From: Rhodospirillum sp. | GTDB taxonomy: Bacteria > Pseudomonadota > Alphaproteobacteria > Dongiales > Dongiaceae | Length of the DNA stretch: 64,000 nt | Assembly (NCBI GenBank): GCA_013822765.1 | Contig: PNKY01000011.1 | Coordinates: forward strand, 1 to 64,000 | Direction of reading: 5' to 3' | In this document: piece by piece, positions 1 to 9,085 of the stretch | Layout of the letters: every line of letters begins with the position of its first letter | Numbering within the stretch: position 1 is the stretch's first letter | The notes under the pieces: model-generated | The model's input: only the letters and a program-made list of their open reading frames with translations | The model's database searches: none | Told to the model about the DNA's origin: nothing | Translations under genes and position numbers: made by a program

Positions 1-28
1 CGTCCTGCTCCCTTACCTATCGCCCGCA

Positions 29-2104
29 CTAAGCCATCTTGGCGCGGACTTCATCCGCGATCGCCGGCGGCACCGGTTCATAGTGATCGAAATGCATGGT
101 GTATTGCGCGCGGCCCTGGGTCATGGACCGCAGCGTGCTCACGTAGCCGAACATGTTGGCGAGCGGCACCATCGCGCTGATCACCTGCGCATTGCCGCGG
201 CTGTCCATGCCCTGCACCTGGCCGCGCCGGCTGTTCAGGTCGCCGATCACGTCGCCCATGTATTCCTGCGGCGTCACGACTTCGACCTTCATCATCGGCT
301 CGAGCAGCCGCGGGCCCGCCTTGGGCATCGCCTCGCGGAAGCAGGCACGCGCCGCGATGTCGAACGTCATCACGTTCGAATCGACATCGTGATAGCCGCC
401 GTCGATCAGCGTGCACTTGAGGTCGATAACCGGGAAGCCCGCGATGACGCCGGTTTCCTTGGCGTTGGTCAGACCCTTTTCGACGCCCGGGATGTATTCC
501 TTCGGCACCGTGCCGCCGACCACGTCGTTCTCGAACACGAAGCCGCTGCCGGGCGCGCCCGGCTCGAAGCGGATCTTGACCTTCGCATACTGGCCCGAAC
601 CGCCGGTCTGCTTCTTGTGGGTGTAGTCCCAGTCGATCTTCTTGGTGATCGATTCACGATAGGCGACCTGCGGGGCGCCAACGTTGGCCTCGACCTTGAA
701 CTCGCGCCGCATGCGGTCGACGATGATCTCGAGATGGAGCTCGCCCATGCCCTTGATGATGGTCTGGCCGGATTCCTGGTCGGAGCTGACGCGGAAGGAC
801 GGATCCTCCTGCGCCAGGCGATTGAGCGCGACGCCCATCTTTTCCTGGTCGGCCTTCGACTTCGGCTCCACGGCGACTTCGATCACCGGCTCGGGGAACT
901 TCATGCGCTCCAGCACGATCGGATGGGCCGGATCGCACAGCGTATCGCCGGTGGTGGTGCCCTTGAGACCCGCCAGCGCCACGATGTCGCCCGCGCGGGC
1001 TTCCTTGATGTCTTCGCGATGGTTGGCATGCATCAGCAGCATGCGGCCGACACGTTCCCGATCGCCCTTCACCGAATTGATGACCTGGGTGCTGCTTGCC
1101 AGCACGCCCGAGTAAATGCGCACGAAGGTCAGCGATCCCACGAACGGATCGGTCATGATCTTGAAGGCGAGGCCGGAGAACGGTTCGGCGTCGTCGGCCT
1201 TGCGGGTCATTTCGGTGTCGCCGTCGACCTCGAGGCCCTTCACGTCCGGCACATCCAGCGGCGAGGGCAGGTAGTCGACGACGGCGTCCAGCATCGGTTG
1301 CACGCCCTTGTTCTTGAAGGCGGAGCCGCACAGCACCGGAACGAATGCGCCGTTGTTCGTGCCCTTGCGAATCAGCTTCTTCAGCGTCTCGGCATCGGGC
1401 TGCTTGCCTTCGAGATAGGCTTCCATCACGCCTTCATCGAGCTCGACGCAGAGCTCGACCAGCTCGTGGTGATACTCCTCGGCCTTTTCCTTGTACTCGG
1501 CCGGGATCTCGCCGACGGTGAACTCGGCGCCCAGGCTCTCGTCCTTCCAGATCAGGCCCTTCATGGCAACCAGGTCGACCAGGCCGGCGAAATCGCTCTC
1601 GACGCCGATCGGAAGGTGGCACACCAGCGGCTTGGCGCCGAGGCGGTCCTTGATCATCTGGACGCAGCGATAGAAGTCCGCGCCGGTGCGGTCCATCTTG
1701 TTGACGAAGCAGATGCGCGGCACGCCGTACTTGTCGGCCTGGCGCCACACCGTCTCGGACTGCGGCTCCACGCCGGCGACCGAGTCGAACACGGTCACGG
1801 CGCCGTCGAGCACGCGCAGCGAGCGTTCGACTTCGATGGTGAAGTCGACGTGGCCCGGGGTGTCGATGATGTTGATGCGATGGTCGCGCCACTGGCAGGT
1901 GGTCGCGGCCGACGTGATGGTGATGCCGCGCTCCTGCTCCTGCTCCATCCAATCCATCGTCGCGGTGCCTTCGTGCACCTCGCCGATCTTATGGGAGCGG
2001 CCGGTATAATAGAGGATGCGCTCGGTCGTGGTGGTCTTGCCAGCATCGATGTGAGCCATGATGCCGATATTGCGGTATCGATCGAGCGGAGTAGTTCGGG
2101 CCAT
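29..2104 (-). CDS. fusA: Elongation factor G
   Basis: This is the translational GTPase that drives ribosomal translocation and, with RRF, ribosome recycling in the cytoplasm. The 691-residue length is normal for EF-G. The N-terminus carries the P-loop [19 protein letters not shown], then the switch-[10 protein letters not shown] and the NKMD base-specificity motif, followed by the EF-G domains II-V. It is the third gene of the str operon, 25 bp after rpsG. Downstream of its stop, bases 1-20 read on the minus strand contain a purine-rich Shine-Dalgarno-like stretch (AAGGGAGCAGG), so another gene, by family gene order tuf, probably starts just outside the window. Confidence 0.98.
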   Translation of the reverse strand: MARTTPLDRYRNIGIMAHIDAGKTTTTERILYYTGRSHKIGEVHEGTATMDWMEQEQERGITITSAATTCQWRDHRINIIDTPGHVDFTIEVERSLRVLDGAVTVFDSVAGVEPQSETVWRQADKYGVPRICFVNKMDRTGADFYRCVQMIKDRLGAKPLVCHLPIGVESDFAGLVDLVAMKGLIWKDESLGAEFTVGEIPAEYKEKAEEYHHELVELCVELDEGVMEAYLEGKQPDAETLKKLIRKGTNNGAFVPVLCGSAFKNKGVQPMLDAVVDYLPSPLDVPDVKGLEVDGDTEMTRKADDAEPFSGLAFKIMTDPFVGSLTFVRIYSGVLASSTQVINSVKGDRERVGRMLLMHANHREDIKEARAGDIVALAGLKGTTTGDTLCDPAHPIVLERMKFPEPVIEVAVEPKSKADQEKMGVALNRLAQEDPSFRVSSDQESGQTIIKGMGELHLEIIVDRMRREFKVEANVGAPQVAYRESITKKIDWDYTHKKQTGGSGQYAKVKIRFEPGAPGSGFVFENDVVGGTVPKEYIPGVEKGLTNAKETGVIAGFPVIDLKCTLIDGGYHDVDSNVMTFDIAARACFREAMPKAGPRLLEPMMKVEVVTPQEYMGDVIGDLNSRRGQVQGMDSRGNAQVISAMVPLANMFGYVSTLRSMTQGRAQYTMHFDHYEPVPPAIADEVRAKMA

Positions 2105-2129
2105 GATGCTGATCCTTCTCTAAATCGCC

Positions 2130-2600
2130 TTACCAGCGATAATGCGAGAAGGCCTTGTTGGCCTCCGCCATGCGATGCGTGTCTTCGCGCTTCTTCACCG
2201 AGGCGCCGCGGTTGTTGGACGCATCCAGCAGCTCGGCGGACAGGCGGTCGGTCATGGTCTGCTCCGAGCGGCCGCGCGCGGTCTGGATGATCCAGCGGAT
2301 CGCCAGCGCCTGGGCGCGCTCCGGGCGGACTTCGACCGGCACCTGGTAGGTCGCGCCGCCGACGCGGCGGGAGCGCACCTCGAGGTGCGGCTTCACATTG
2401 TCCAGCGCATCGTGGAAGGCCTTCACCGGGTCGGCCTTCGACTTCTTCTCGACCTGAGTCAACGCGCCGTAGACAATGGTCTCGGCAGTCGACTTCTTGC
2501 CGGCATACATCAGCGAGTTGATGAACTTGGTGACCACCAGATCGCCAAACTTGGCATCCGGCAGAACTTCGCGCTTCTCGGCAGCGTGACGACGGGACAT
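2130..2600 (-). CDS. rpsG: 30S ribosomal protein S7
   Basis: S7 is a primary binder of the 3' domain of 16S rRNA and nucleates assembly of the small-subunit head. The 156 residues start [15 protein letters not shown] and carry the family core [15 protein letters not shown] and the conserved C-terminal [20 protein letters not shown]. The gene lies 12 bp after rpsL and 25 bp before fusA in the same direction, the standard str operon arrangement. In enterobacteria S7 represses this operon post-transcriptionally; I see no recognisable copy of that site here. Confidence 0.98.
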   Translation of the reverse strand: MSRRHAAEKREVLPDAKFGDLVVTKFINSLMYAGKKSTAETIVYGALTQVEKKSKADPVKAFHDALDNVKPHLEVRSRRVGGATYQVPVEVRPERAQALAIRWIIQTARGRSEQTMTDRLSAELLDASNNRGASVKKREDTHRMAEANKAFSHYRW

Positions 2601-2612
2601 CGCGATCTCTCC

Positions 2613-2984
2613 TTACTTCGGCCGCTTGGCGCCATACTTGGAACGGCGCTGCTTGCGGTCCTTGACGCCCTGGGTGTCGAGCGTGCCGCGGATGATGTGG
2701 TAGCGAACGCCGGGCAGATCCTTCACGCGGCCGCCACGGATCATGACGACGGAGTGTTCCTGCAGGTTGTGGCCTTCGCCGGGAATGTATGAGGTGACTT
2801 CAAAGCCGTTGGTGAGACGGACGCGCGCGACCTTGCGCAAGGCGGAGTTCGGCTTCTTCGGCGTCGTCGTATAGACGCGGGTGCAAACGCCGCGCTTCTG
2901 CGGGCTGGCTTGCAGCGCCGGAACCTTGTTGCGCGTCTTCAACGGCGCGCGCGAGTGTCGGATCAACTGGTTGATCGTTGGCAT
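2613..2984 (-). CDS. rpsL: 30S ribosomal protein S12
   Basis: S12 sits at the decoding centre and sets translational accuracy; it is the classic streptomycin target. The start [12 protein letters not shown] is the universal S12 N-terminus, giving 123 residues, so I reject an upstream in-frame ATG that would add 12 residues. The decoding loop [18 protein letters not shown] and the second loop [14 protein letters not shown] are intact. In the first loop K43 (Escherichia coli numbering) is the wild-type, drug-sensitive residue. It is the first gene of rpsL-rpsG-fusA and is driven by the promoter at 3237-3265. Confidence 0.98.
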   Translation of the reverse strand: MPTINQLIRHSRAPLKTRNKVPALQASPQKRGVCTRVYTTTPKKPNSALRKVARVRLTNGFEVTSYIPGEGHNLQEHSVVMIRGGRVKDLPGVRYHIIRGTLDTQGVKDRKQRRSKYGAKRPK

Positions 2985-3415
2985 TCCATCCTCACCTTTG
3001 CGCGTCCGGGCCGTGCCCATTGGCGCCTTGAAACAGCCATGTGCAAAACAACCTCATCGAAACGCCGATCAGGGTCCTATGAAAACCGGACCCCGCGGGC
3101 TGCTCCGATGCGGTCTTGAGCCACTTTGCAGCCTGGGGCATGAGAGCCGCTCGGGCCGCTATGTATCTCGTTGCTTAAGCGGAGACAGCGTCTAAGCCGC
3201 GATTGGCCTACCACCAGCCCCCTTAAAGGCGCGCGGAATATATTGGTTCGACCCTAGGGCGTCAAGCAATTCTCAGGACAATGAAAAGCGCGAGATTTCA
3301 AAGCTTTGACCCTGATTTCGCCGAGCGCATATCACCACCGATGGGGGCGCATGGCGCGCTTTTCCACTAGGTGTTGACACGCCGGCGGTAACAATCCTTA
3401 AGGTGCTGGCGACCG
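2985..3415. other. Intergenic region with the rpsL leader and promoter
   Basis: These 431 bases hold no convincing gene. On the minus strand they give rpsL a 5' leader of roughly 245 nt running from the promoter at 3237-3265. The leader contains a short hairpin, GGGTCC at 3072-3077 with GGACCC at 3088-3093. The rest (3266-3415) lies downstream of tctA, and I see no clear intrinsic terminator there. Confidence 0.6.
3237..3265 (-). promoter_or_regulatory. Strong sigma-70 promoter of the str operon
   Basis: Read on the minus strand there is a -35 TTGACG, a 17-bp spacer and a -10 TATATT. This is close to consensus and unusually AT-rich for this genome. It is the only good promoter between tctA and rpsL and predicts transcription starting near 3230, in keeping with the high expression expected for rpsL-rpsG-fusA. 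Confidence 0.8.
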
Positions 3416-4921
3416 TCAATCCTCCTCGACGAACACCTGCGCGCGCTTCTTTGCCACAGTGGGCAGCAGAACCACCACCAGCACGCCAAGCGCAAGGATC
3501 AGCAGCGCCAGGCTGAGCGGCCGGGTGAAGAACACCGTCGGATCGCCCTTGGAGATGATCATGGCCCGGCGCAGATGCTCCTCCAGCATCGGCCCCAGCA
3601 CGAAGCCCAGCAGCAAGGGCGCCGGCTCGCACTCGCATTTGACCAGCGCGTAGCCGAGCAGGCCGAACAGCGCGACCGCGAACAGGTCGAACGCGTTGCT
3701 GTTGATGCTGTAGACCCCGATCGCGCTGAACGCGAGGATGGCAGGGAACAGGATGAAATACGGCACCTTCAGCAGCCTGACCCAAAGGCCGATCAGCGGC
3801 AGGTTCAGGATCAGCAGCAGCAGGTTGCCCAGCCACATCGACACGATGATGCCCCAGAACAGCGCCGGCTCCTCGGTCGCGACATTCGGGCCAGGCGTGA
3901 TGCCCTGGATGATCATGGCGCCGATCATCAGCGCCATCACCGAGTTTGACGGGATGCCGAGCGTCAGCATCGGGATGAACGAGGTCTGCGCGCCGGCATT
4001 GTTGGCCGCTTCCGGCGCGGCGACGCCTTCGATCATGCCCTTGCCGAAGCGCTCCGGCGTCTTGGAGATGCGCTTCTCCAGGGTGTAGGCGGCGAAGGAC
4101 GCGAGGATGTGTCCGCCGCCGGGCAACACACCCAGCACCGAGCCAAGCAACGTGCCGCGCGCGATCGGCTTGACGATCCGCTTCAGTTCCTCGCGGCCCG
4201 GCAGGAGGCTGCCGACGCGCGCAATGAATATCTCGCGTTCATGCTCGTTCTCCAGGTTGCGCAGGATCTCCGCGATCCCGAACACGCCGACGGCGACGGC
4301 CACAAAGTTGATGCCGTCCGCCAGTTCCCGGAAATCCATCGTGAAGCGCGGCGTGCCATCGAAAATGTCGCTGCCGACCATGCCCAGCAGCAGGCCGAGC
4401 ACCACCATCGCCAGCGCCTTCACGATCGAACCGTGCGCCAGGGCCACCGCGGTCACGAGCGCGAGCACCATCAGCGAGAAATATTCGGCCGCGCCGAACT
4501 CGAGCGCGATGCGCGCGAGCGGCGGCGCCAGCAGCGCGAGGAACACGGTCGCGACCGTTCCCGCGCAGAACGATCCGATGGCGGCCGCGGCGAGCGCGTG
4601 TCCGGCCTGGCCCTGCCGCGCCATCTGATAGCCGTCGATCGCGGTCACCGCGGACGAGGATTCGCCCGGCAGGTTCACCAGGATCGCGGTGGTCGAGCCG
4701 CCGTACTGCGCGCCGTAGTAGATGCCCGCAAGCATGATGAGCGCCGTCACCGGCGACAGCGACATCGTGATGGGCAGCAGCATGGCGATGGTCGCAGTCG
4801 GCCCGATGCCGGGCAACACGCCGATCAAGGTGCCGAGCAGCACGCCGAGGAAGCAATAGACGATATTGATCGGGGTGAAGGCCGTCTCGAATCCGAGGCC
4901 GAGATTCATCAGCAGTTCCAT
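3416..4921 (-). CDS. tctA: Tripartite tricarboxylate transporter, large membrane subunit TctA
   Basis: This is the large multi-spanning permease of a TTT family carrier, which imports a carboxylate delivered by a periplasmic binding protein. The 501 residues include the family motifs GVLPGIGPTATIAMLLPIT near residue 40, YYGAQYGGSTTAILVNLPGE near residue 70 and a repeated GSVLGVLPGGGHILASF in the middle, with about a dozen hydrophobic segments. It is the last gene of tctC-tctB-tctA and starts one base after the tctB stop. The substrate cannot be read from sequence. Confidence 0.95.
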   Translation of the reverse strand: MELLMNLGLGFETAFTPINIVYCFLGVLLGTLIGVLPGIGPTATIAMLLPITMSLSPVTALIMLAGIYYGAQYGGSTTAILVNLPGESSSAVTAIDGYQMARQGQAGHALAAAAIGSFCAGTVATVFLALLAPPLARIALEFGAAEYFSLMVLALVTAVALAHGSIVKALAMVVLGLLLGMVGSDIFDGTPRFTMDFRELADGINFVAVAVGVFGIAEILRNLENEHEREIFIARVGSLLPGREELKRIVKPIARGTLLGSVLGVLPGGGHILASFAAYTLEKRISKTPERFGKGMIEGVAAPEAANNAGAQTSFIPMLTLGIPSNSVMALMIGAMIIQGITPGPNVATEEPALFWGIIVSMWLGNLLLLILNLPLIGLWVRLLKVPYFILFPAILAFSAIGVYSINSNAFDLFAVALFGLLGYALVKCECEPAPLLLGFVLGPMLEEHLRRAMIISKGDPTVFFTRPLSLALLILALGVLVVVLLPTVAKKRAQVFVEED

Positions 4922-4922
4922 C

Positions 4923-5387
4923 TCACCCTCCCAGCCATGAGCCGACGAGTTTCACCGGCAGCCCAAGCCCGAAATGGAAGACCAGCACGCAGAAGATGGT
5001 GAGCCCGACGATCAGCGCGAGCGCGAGCTTCAGCGACATGCGGCGGCTGGAGTAGGCCGACACCGCCACCACGATCGCGATCGCCGCGACCATGCCCAGT
5101 CCGCGCACGGTCAGGCCGAACAGAATGGGCGCCAGCGCTATCAGCGCGATTCCGCGCCACGGCAGCGTCATCTCGTGGGCGGCCGGATTGCGGAATCCCT
5201 TGACCAGGATGATGAGCCCGAGCAGCCCCAGCACGCCGGACAGCATCAACGGAAAGGCGCCGGGGCCAAGCTTGCGCGCCGTGCCCAGCTCCAGCTCCTG
5301 CGTGCCGAGTGCGAACAGCGCCGCGATTGCGATGAACAGCAATCCGGCGGAGACGTCCTTGGTATTGGCGTTCATCGCCACCCCCAT
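4923..5387 (-). CDS. tctB: Tripartite tricarboxylate transporter, small membrane subunit TctB
   Basis: This is the small four-helix membrane subunit that partners TctA. About 154 residues contain four hydrophobic stretches, and the sequence around GTARKLGPGAFPLMLSGVLGLLG is typical of TctB. I chose the ATG at 5387 because a GGAG lies seven bases upstream; the ATG at 5375 (MNANTKDV) is also possible. It lies between tctC and tctA and is translationally adjacent to tctA. Confidence 0.9.
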   Translation of the reverse strand: MGVAMNANTKDVSAGLLFIAIAALFALGTQELELGTARKLGPGAFPLMLSGVLGLLGLIILVKGFRNPAAHEMTLPWRGIALIALAPILFGLTVRGLGMVAAIAIVVAVSAYSSRRMSLKLALALIVGLTIFCVLVFHFGLGLPVKLVGSWLGG

Positions 5388-5433
5388 CGCATGTCTCCGG
5401 TGGCGGCGCACACCGCCACCGGAGACAGTTGCG

Positions 5434-6411
5434 TCAGTCAGCGTACTCGCCGGCCTTCTCGATCACCGGCTTCCAACGGTCGATCTCGCTCAGCACCTTC
5501 TGCTGAAGCGCGGCGGGCGTGGCCTGATCGGCCGGCACCGGCGCGGTGCCGAGCTCGGCGAAGCGCTCCACCACCTTCGGATCCGCGAGCGCCACCTTCA
5601 GCGCCTCGGACAGCTTGGCGACGATCGGCTCCGGCGTGCCGGCCGGCGCGTAGAGGCCGTGCCAGATGCCGAAGCTGAGGCCATCGAGCCCGCCTTCCTT
5701 GACGGTCGGGATGTCCGGCAGGTTGCCGAGGCGCTGATCGGCGAACACGCCATAGGCCTTGATCTCGCCGCCCTTGATCTGGCCGGTGGTGTTGGTGGAC
5801 TGGTCGCACAGCAGGTCGACCTGGCCGCCCAGCAGATCGGTCATCGCCGGGCCGGTGCCCTTGTACGGCACGGTCGTCATCTGCGTCTCGATCGCCTGCA
5901 TGAACAGCATACCGCACAGGTGCGAGGCGGCGCCGACGCCGGCATTGGCGTAGGTCACCTCGTCCTTGTGCTCCTTCACATAGGCGATGAGTTCCTGAAG
6001 ATTGTTCGCCGGGAAATCCTTGCGCGAGACCAGGATCATCGGCACCTCGGTCACCAGTCCGACCGGCGCGAACGCCGTCTTCGGATCGTACGGCAGCTTG
6101 CGATAGAGCGTGGCACTGGTCGCCATGCCGATGTGGTGCAGCAGCAAGGTGTAGCCGTCCGGCTCCGCTTCCGCGGCGCGCGCCGCGCCAAGCGTGCCGC
6201 CGGCGCCGCCGACATTCTCGACGATGAGCTGTTGGCCCAACGTCTTGGACATGGATTCCGCAACCAGGCGGGTGACCGTATCGGTCGGGCCGCCGGCCGC
6301 GAACGGCACGATTACGGTGATGGGATTGGTGGGGTAGTCCTGCGCCTCCGCGGTGGCCAGCGATGCGGAGAAGATGCCGGCCAGTACGGCCAGCGGCGTC
6401 ATGAGCCTCAT
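5434..6411 (-). CDS. tctC: Bug/TctC-type periplasmic solute-binding protein
   Basis: This extracytoplasmic receptor captures the substrate for the TctAB permease. The 325-residue protein begins with a signal peptide (MRLMTPLAVLAGIFSASLATAEA) and continues with the Bug-family start DYPTNPITVIVPFAAGGPTD, then VENVGGAGGTLGAARAAEA, YTLLLHHIG, and the domain-2 loop region LLGGQVDLLCDQ. Bug proteins typically bind carboxylates through main-chain contacts in the two loops AAGGPTD and NVGGAGG, both seen here. It is the first gene of the operon. Confidence 0.95.
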   Translation of the reverse strand: MRLMTPLAVLAGIFSASLATAEAQDYPTNPITVIVPFAAGGPTDTVTRLVAESMSKTLGQQLIVENVGGAGGTLGAARAAEAEPDGYTLLLHHIGMATSATLYRKLPYDPKTAFAPVGLVTEVPMILVSRKDFPANNLQELIAYVKEHKDEVTYANAGVGAASHLCGMLFMQAIETQMTTVPYKGTGPAMTDLLGGQVDLLCDQSTNTTGQIKGGEIKAYGVFADQRLGNLPDIPTVKEGGLDGLSFGIWHGLYAPAGTPEPIVAKLSEALKVALADPKVVERFAELGTAPVPADQATPAALQQKVLSEIDRWKPVIEKAGEYAD

Positions 6412-6537
6412 GGTTTCCTCCCTTGGATCTCTTCCGAGGCCTTCCTGCTCCCCCTCGCAGGAGGCGGTGGCCTTCTAACCCGAAAACCCCTGATATGTTG
6501 CGGCCTTATCACCTCCCTTGCAATGTTAAGGAATCCG

Positions 6538-6566
6538 ACAGTATGGCTGTCGAATTGCCCCTTCAA
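6538..6566 (-). promoter_or_regulatory. Candidate sigma-70 promoter for tctCBA
   Basis: On the minus strand TTGAAG and TACTGT are separated by 17 bp, about 120 bp upstream of the tctC start. Both boxes deviate from consensus, so this is a candidate only. Confidence 0.35.
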
Positions 6567-6585
6567 CTCAGCAATAGGTCGGGGG

Positions 6586-7362
6586 TCAGATCAGGGAGTA
6601 GCCGCCGTCGATCGCGAGATACTGGCCGGTGGTGTAGCCCGCCTCGTCCGACAGCAAATAGACCGTGGCGCCGAGCAGTTCGCGCAACGCGCCATACCGG
6701 CCGGCGGGAATTTTCGGCAGGATCTTCGCCTTCACTTCCGGCGCGTCGTAGATGCTCTCGATGCCCTTCATCGACGCGGTCATGTAGCCGGGCCCGATTG
6801 CGTTGACGCGGATGCCATGGCGCGCCCACTCGGCGGCAAGCTGCCGGCACAACTGGTCGACGCCGGCTTTGGAGACGCCATAGGCCGCGAGCTCGTCGTA
6901 GGCGAGGAAGCTGGCGTTGGACGACATGAGCACGATCGAACCCGGCCTGCCCTCCGCCACCCAGCGTCGTCCCAGCTCGCGGCACATCAGGAAATAGCTG
7001 GTGAGATTGCCGTCCAGCATGTTGGCGAATTCGTCGCGCGTGGTGTCGAGCGCATCGCGATGCAGCCCGATGCCGTGATTGACCACCGCGCCGTCGAGCC
7101 GGCCGAATGCGCGTTCCGCCTCAGCGATCAGCGCCGCGCATTGCGCTTCGTCGCGCGCATCGAACGGCACCGCGATGGCGCGCCCGCCCTTGGCCGCGAT
7201 TGAACTCGCAACCTTCTCGCAATCCGCCGCGGTGCGGCCGGCAATGGCGACACAAGCGCCGGCTTCGGCGAGGCCGGCAGCCAACTCGGCGCCGATGCCG
7301 CGCCCGGCGCCGGTGACGATGTACGCGCGATCCTTGAGATCGAACAGAGGTGCAGCCGCCAT
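6586..7362 (-). CDS. Short-chain dehydrogenase/reductase
   Basis: A classical SDR of 258 residues using NAD(P)H. Visible motifs are the cofactor glycines TGAGRGIG near residue 19, NHGIG after strand 4, the catalytic serine in VLMSSNASF, and the YGVSKAG catalytic Tyr/Lys, followed by IRVNAIGPGYM. The basic residue in the glycine motif (GRGIG) fits NADPH or NAD. It lies upstream of tctC on the same strand, separated by about 170 bp with a possible tct promoter, so it may or may not act on the imported substrate. The substrate is unknown. Confidence 0.9.
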   Translation of the reverse strand: MAAAPLFDLKDRAYIVTGAGRGIGAELAAGLAEAGACVAIAGRTAADCEKVASSIAAKGGRAIAVPFDARDEAQCAALIAEAERAFGRLDGAVVNHGIGLHRDALDTTRDEFANMLDGNLTSYFLMCRELGRRWVAEGRPGSIVLMSSNASFLAYDELAAYGVSKAGVDQLCRQLAAEWARHGIRVNAIGPGYMTASMKGIESIYDAPEVKAKILPKIPAGRYGALRELLGATVYLLSDEAGYTTGQYLAIDGGYSLI

Positions 7363-7398
7363 GCATGAACTCTCACATAGCGGCTGCGCTCTGTCGAT

Positions 7399-7656
7399 CT
7401 AGCGGTTATCGAGCTGCGCGCGCACTGCCGCCAGCCCATCGCGCGTGATGCGATAGGGCATGCTGCCGTGCGAGGCGATGAGCCTGCGCCGCCGCAACTT
7501 GTGGAAGATCGCGAGGTTGCAGTCGCTGAGGACCCAGCCCTCGCGGTTCAAGCACAAGACCTCGATGATCTTGTTCTTGTCGTCCTTCCGATAGGTGATG
7601 TGACCGCCCTGCGCGAGTGCGTGCAGCACGCGCTGTTCGTATTTCGAAACGTTCAA
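7399..7656 (-). CDS. yjhX: YjhX (UPF0386) family toxin homologue
   Basis: The 85-residue protein starts [18 protein letters not shown] and ends [15 protein letters not shown]. From memory both ends, and the middle ([23 protein letters not shown]), match the UPF0386/YjhX family, named for E. coli YjhX, the toxin of the YjhX-YjhQ pair. The fold is probably a small winged helix. No GNAT-type antitoxin like YjhQ is encoded next to it: one neighbour is an SDR and the other an ATPase. Many alphaproteobacteria carry family members outside any pair, so toxicity is not established here. Confidence 0.85.
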   Translation of the reverse strand: MNVSKYEQRVLHALAQGGHITYRKDDKNKIIEVLCLNREGWVLSDCNLAIFHKLRRRRLIASHGSMPYRITRDGLAAVRAQLDNR

Positions 7657-7967
7657 GGGGATAGCTCCCGAGTGCCATGGTCTTCGGTAGCCGGCGAGGC
7701 GGAGCGGACGGGCAATGCCGTCCGCCGGCGCAAGCGCGCGGCGTGGAAAGATCAGGCGGCTTTCAGGAACCGAGATACGAAGGGCGGAAGCGCCCGAAGC
7801 TCGTCAGCCGGTTCCCTAGGTCCGCGCCATGGCGGCAATGGGAGACATAATCACTCGCGTTGGCTTGCGTCCAAGATCGGACATAACTCTCTGGTAGCCA
7901 AGACCAGTCCGCGTTGTCAATCGCCAGATGCAGGCCGTATGCTGCGGCGTCCGATGGGGAGGACCTC
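7657..7967. other. Intergenic region between divergent genes, with a structured inverted repeat
   Basis: These 311 bases separate the divergent yjhX homologue and ATPase gene. They contain a hairpin-prone stretch near 7690-7720 (GGACGG with CCGTCC) and a longer structured element at 7766-7815 listed separately. A 73-codon minus-strand reading frame crosses the region but has no family resemblance. I see no strong promoter. Confidence 0.5.
7766..7815. repeat. Inverted repeat with an internal hairpin
   Basis: GGAACCG (7766-7772) pairs perfectly with CGGTTCC (7809-7815). Between them GGGCG-GAAG-CGCCC forms a second hairpin, so a transcript could fold into a stem with a branched interior. It lacks the conserved D and T loops of a tRNA. 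Function unknown. Confidence 0.5.
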
Positions 7968-9083
7968 GTGCCGCTGACCGCCATTTCGATTCATGGCTAC
8001 CGCTCGATACCCAATCTCTATCTCCAGGTTGAGCCCTGTTCCGTGTTCGTCGGCGAGAACGGCGTCGGCAAGAGCAACCTCTACAAGGCGCTCGGCCTGT
8101 TGCGCGCCGCGGCCGAGGGCACGATCACGCGCGCGATCGCGGAGGAAGGCGGCGTCGAATCCGTGTTGTGGGCCGGCGGTGGTCGCATGCGCCGGGAACC
8201 GGTACGACTGATCCTGAAGGCGGACATCGATCATCTCCACTACGAGGTCGAGATCGGATTGCCGAGCCCGGCCCAGGCCGGCTTCCGCATCGAGCCGCTG
8301 ATCAAGGAGGAGCGGATCATCGCGACCGTGGCCAAGCGCAAGGTCACGATGCTGGAGCGGATGGGCCCGGTGGTGAACCTGCGCAATGCCGACGGCGCCC
8401 GCGAGATGCACAAGGACAGCGTGCTGTCGTCGGAGACCGCGCTGGTCGCGTTCCGCGACGGTGCGCGCTATCCGGAGATCGAGATGATCCGGCAGGAGAT
8501 GCTGGACTGGCGGCTCTACCACGACTTCCGCACCGACGAATCGTCACCGATCCGCCAGCCCTGCCATGCGATCGCGACACCGACCTTGAGCGCCGACGGT
8601 CACGATCTCGCGGCGGTGCTCGGCACGCTGTTCATTATTCGCCAGGAGACGACCGAGCTGCAGCGGGCCTTCGCCGATGCGTTTCCCGGCACATTCCTGT
8701 CCGCCGGCGACCACGGCAGCTGGTGCGAGATCGCGGTGCGCTATCCCGATTTCCAGCGCCCGTTCGGCGCGCATGAGCTGTCCGACGGCACGCTCAAGTA
8801 TCTGTGCCTGCTGGGGGCGCTGATGGGCTATCGCCTGCCGAGCCTGATCGCGCTCAACGAGCCGGAGGCGAGCCTGCATCCCGCGCTGCTGCCGCCCCTC
8901 GCCCGCCTGATCGCCCAGGCCGCGCAGCGCACCCGCATCTGGATCGTCACCCACTCCGAGGCGCTGGCCGCCGCGCTGCACGAGGAAACCGGCAAGAAGC
9001 CGCGGCGCGTCATCAAGGAAGACGGCGCCACCAACATCGAAGGCCTGACGCTGAGCGGCGAGTTTCGCGACGAGAAGGACTGA
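7968..9083 (+). CDS. AAA/ABC-type ATPase of the RecF/SMC-like AAA_21 class
   Basis: The 371-residue protein has a Walker A motif GENGVGKSNLYKAL near residue 28, an ABC signature-like ELSDGTLKYLCL near residue 270, a Walker B IALNEPEASLHP and a switch histidine in WIVTHSE. This arrangement is typical of stand-alone RecF/OLD-like ATPases with no coiled-coil arm. I chose the GTG at 7968 because GGGGAGGA lies four bases upstream and the family core (LTAISIHGYRSI) follows at once. The next gene starts two bases after its stop. The cellular role is unknown; no nuclease domain is fused to it. Confidence 0.8.
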   Translation: MPLTAISIHGYRSIPNLYLQVEPCSVFVGENGVGKSNLYKALGLLRAAAEGTITRAIAEEGGVESVLWAGGGRMRREPVRLILKADIDHLHYEVEIGLPSPAQAGFRIEPLIKEERIIATVAKRKVTMLERMGPVVNLRNADGAREMHKDSVLSSETALVAFRDGARYPEIEMIRQEMLDWRLYHDFRTDESSPIRQPCHAIATPTLSADGHDLAAVLGTLFIIRQETTELQRAFADAFPGTFLSAGDHGSWCEIAVRYPDFQRPFGAHELSDGTLKYLCLLGALMGYRLPSLIALNEPEASLHPALLPPLARLIAQAAQRTRIWIVTHSEALAAALHEETGKKPRRVIKEDGATNIEGLTLSGEFRDEKD

Positions 9084-9085
9084 CC

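Noticed and set aside
83-2290. A 735-codon plus-strand open frame across fusA and rpsG
   Set aside because: It is the antisense shadow of highly conserved genes in GC-rich DNA and has no family resemblance.
3374-3402. TTGACA on the plus strand after tctA
   Set aside because: No acceptable -10 at 16-18 bp and no gene downstream on that strand.
7763-7984. A 73-codon minus-strand frame between yjhX and the ATPase gene
   Set aside because: No ribosome-binding site or family likeness, and it runs across the ATPase start and over the structured repeat.
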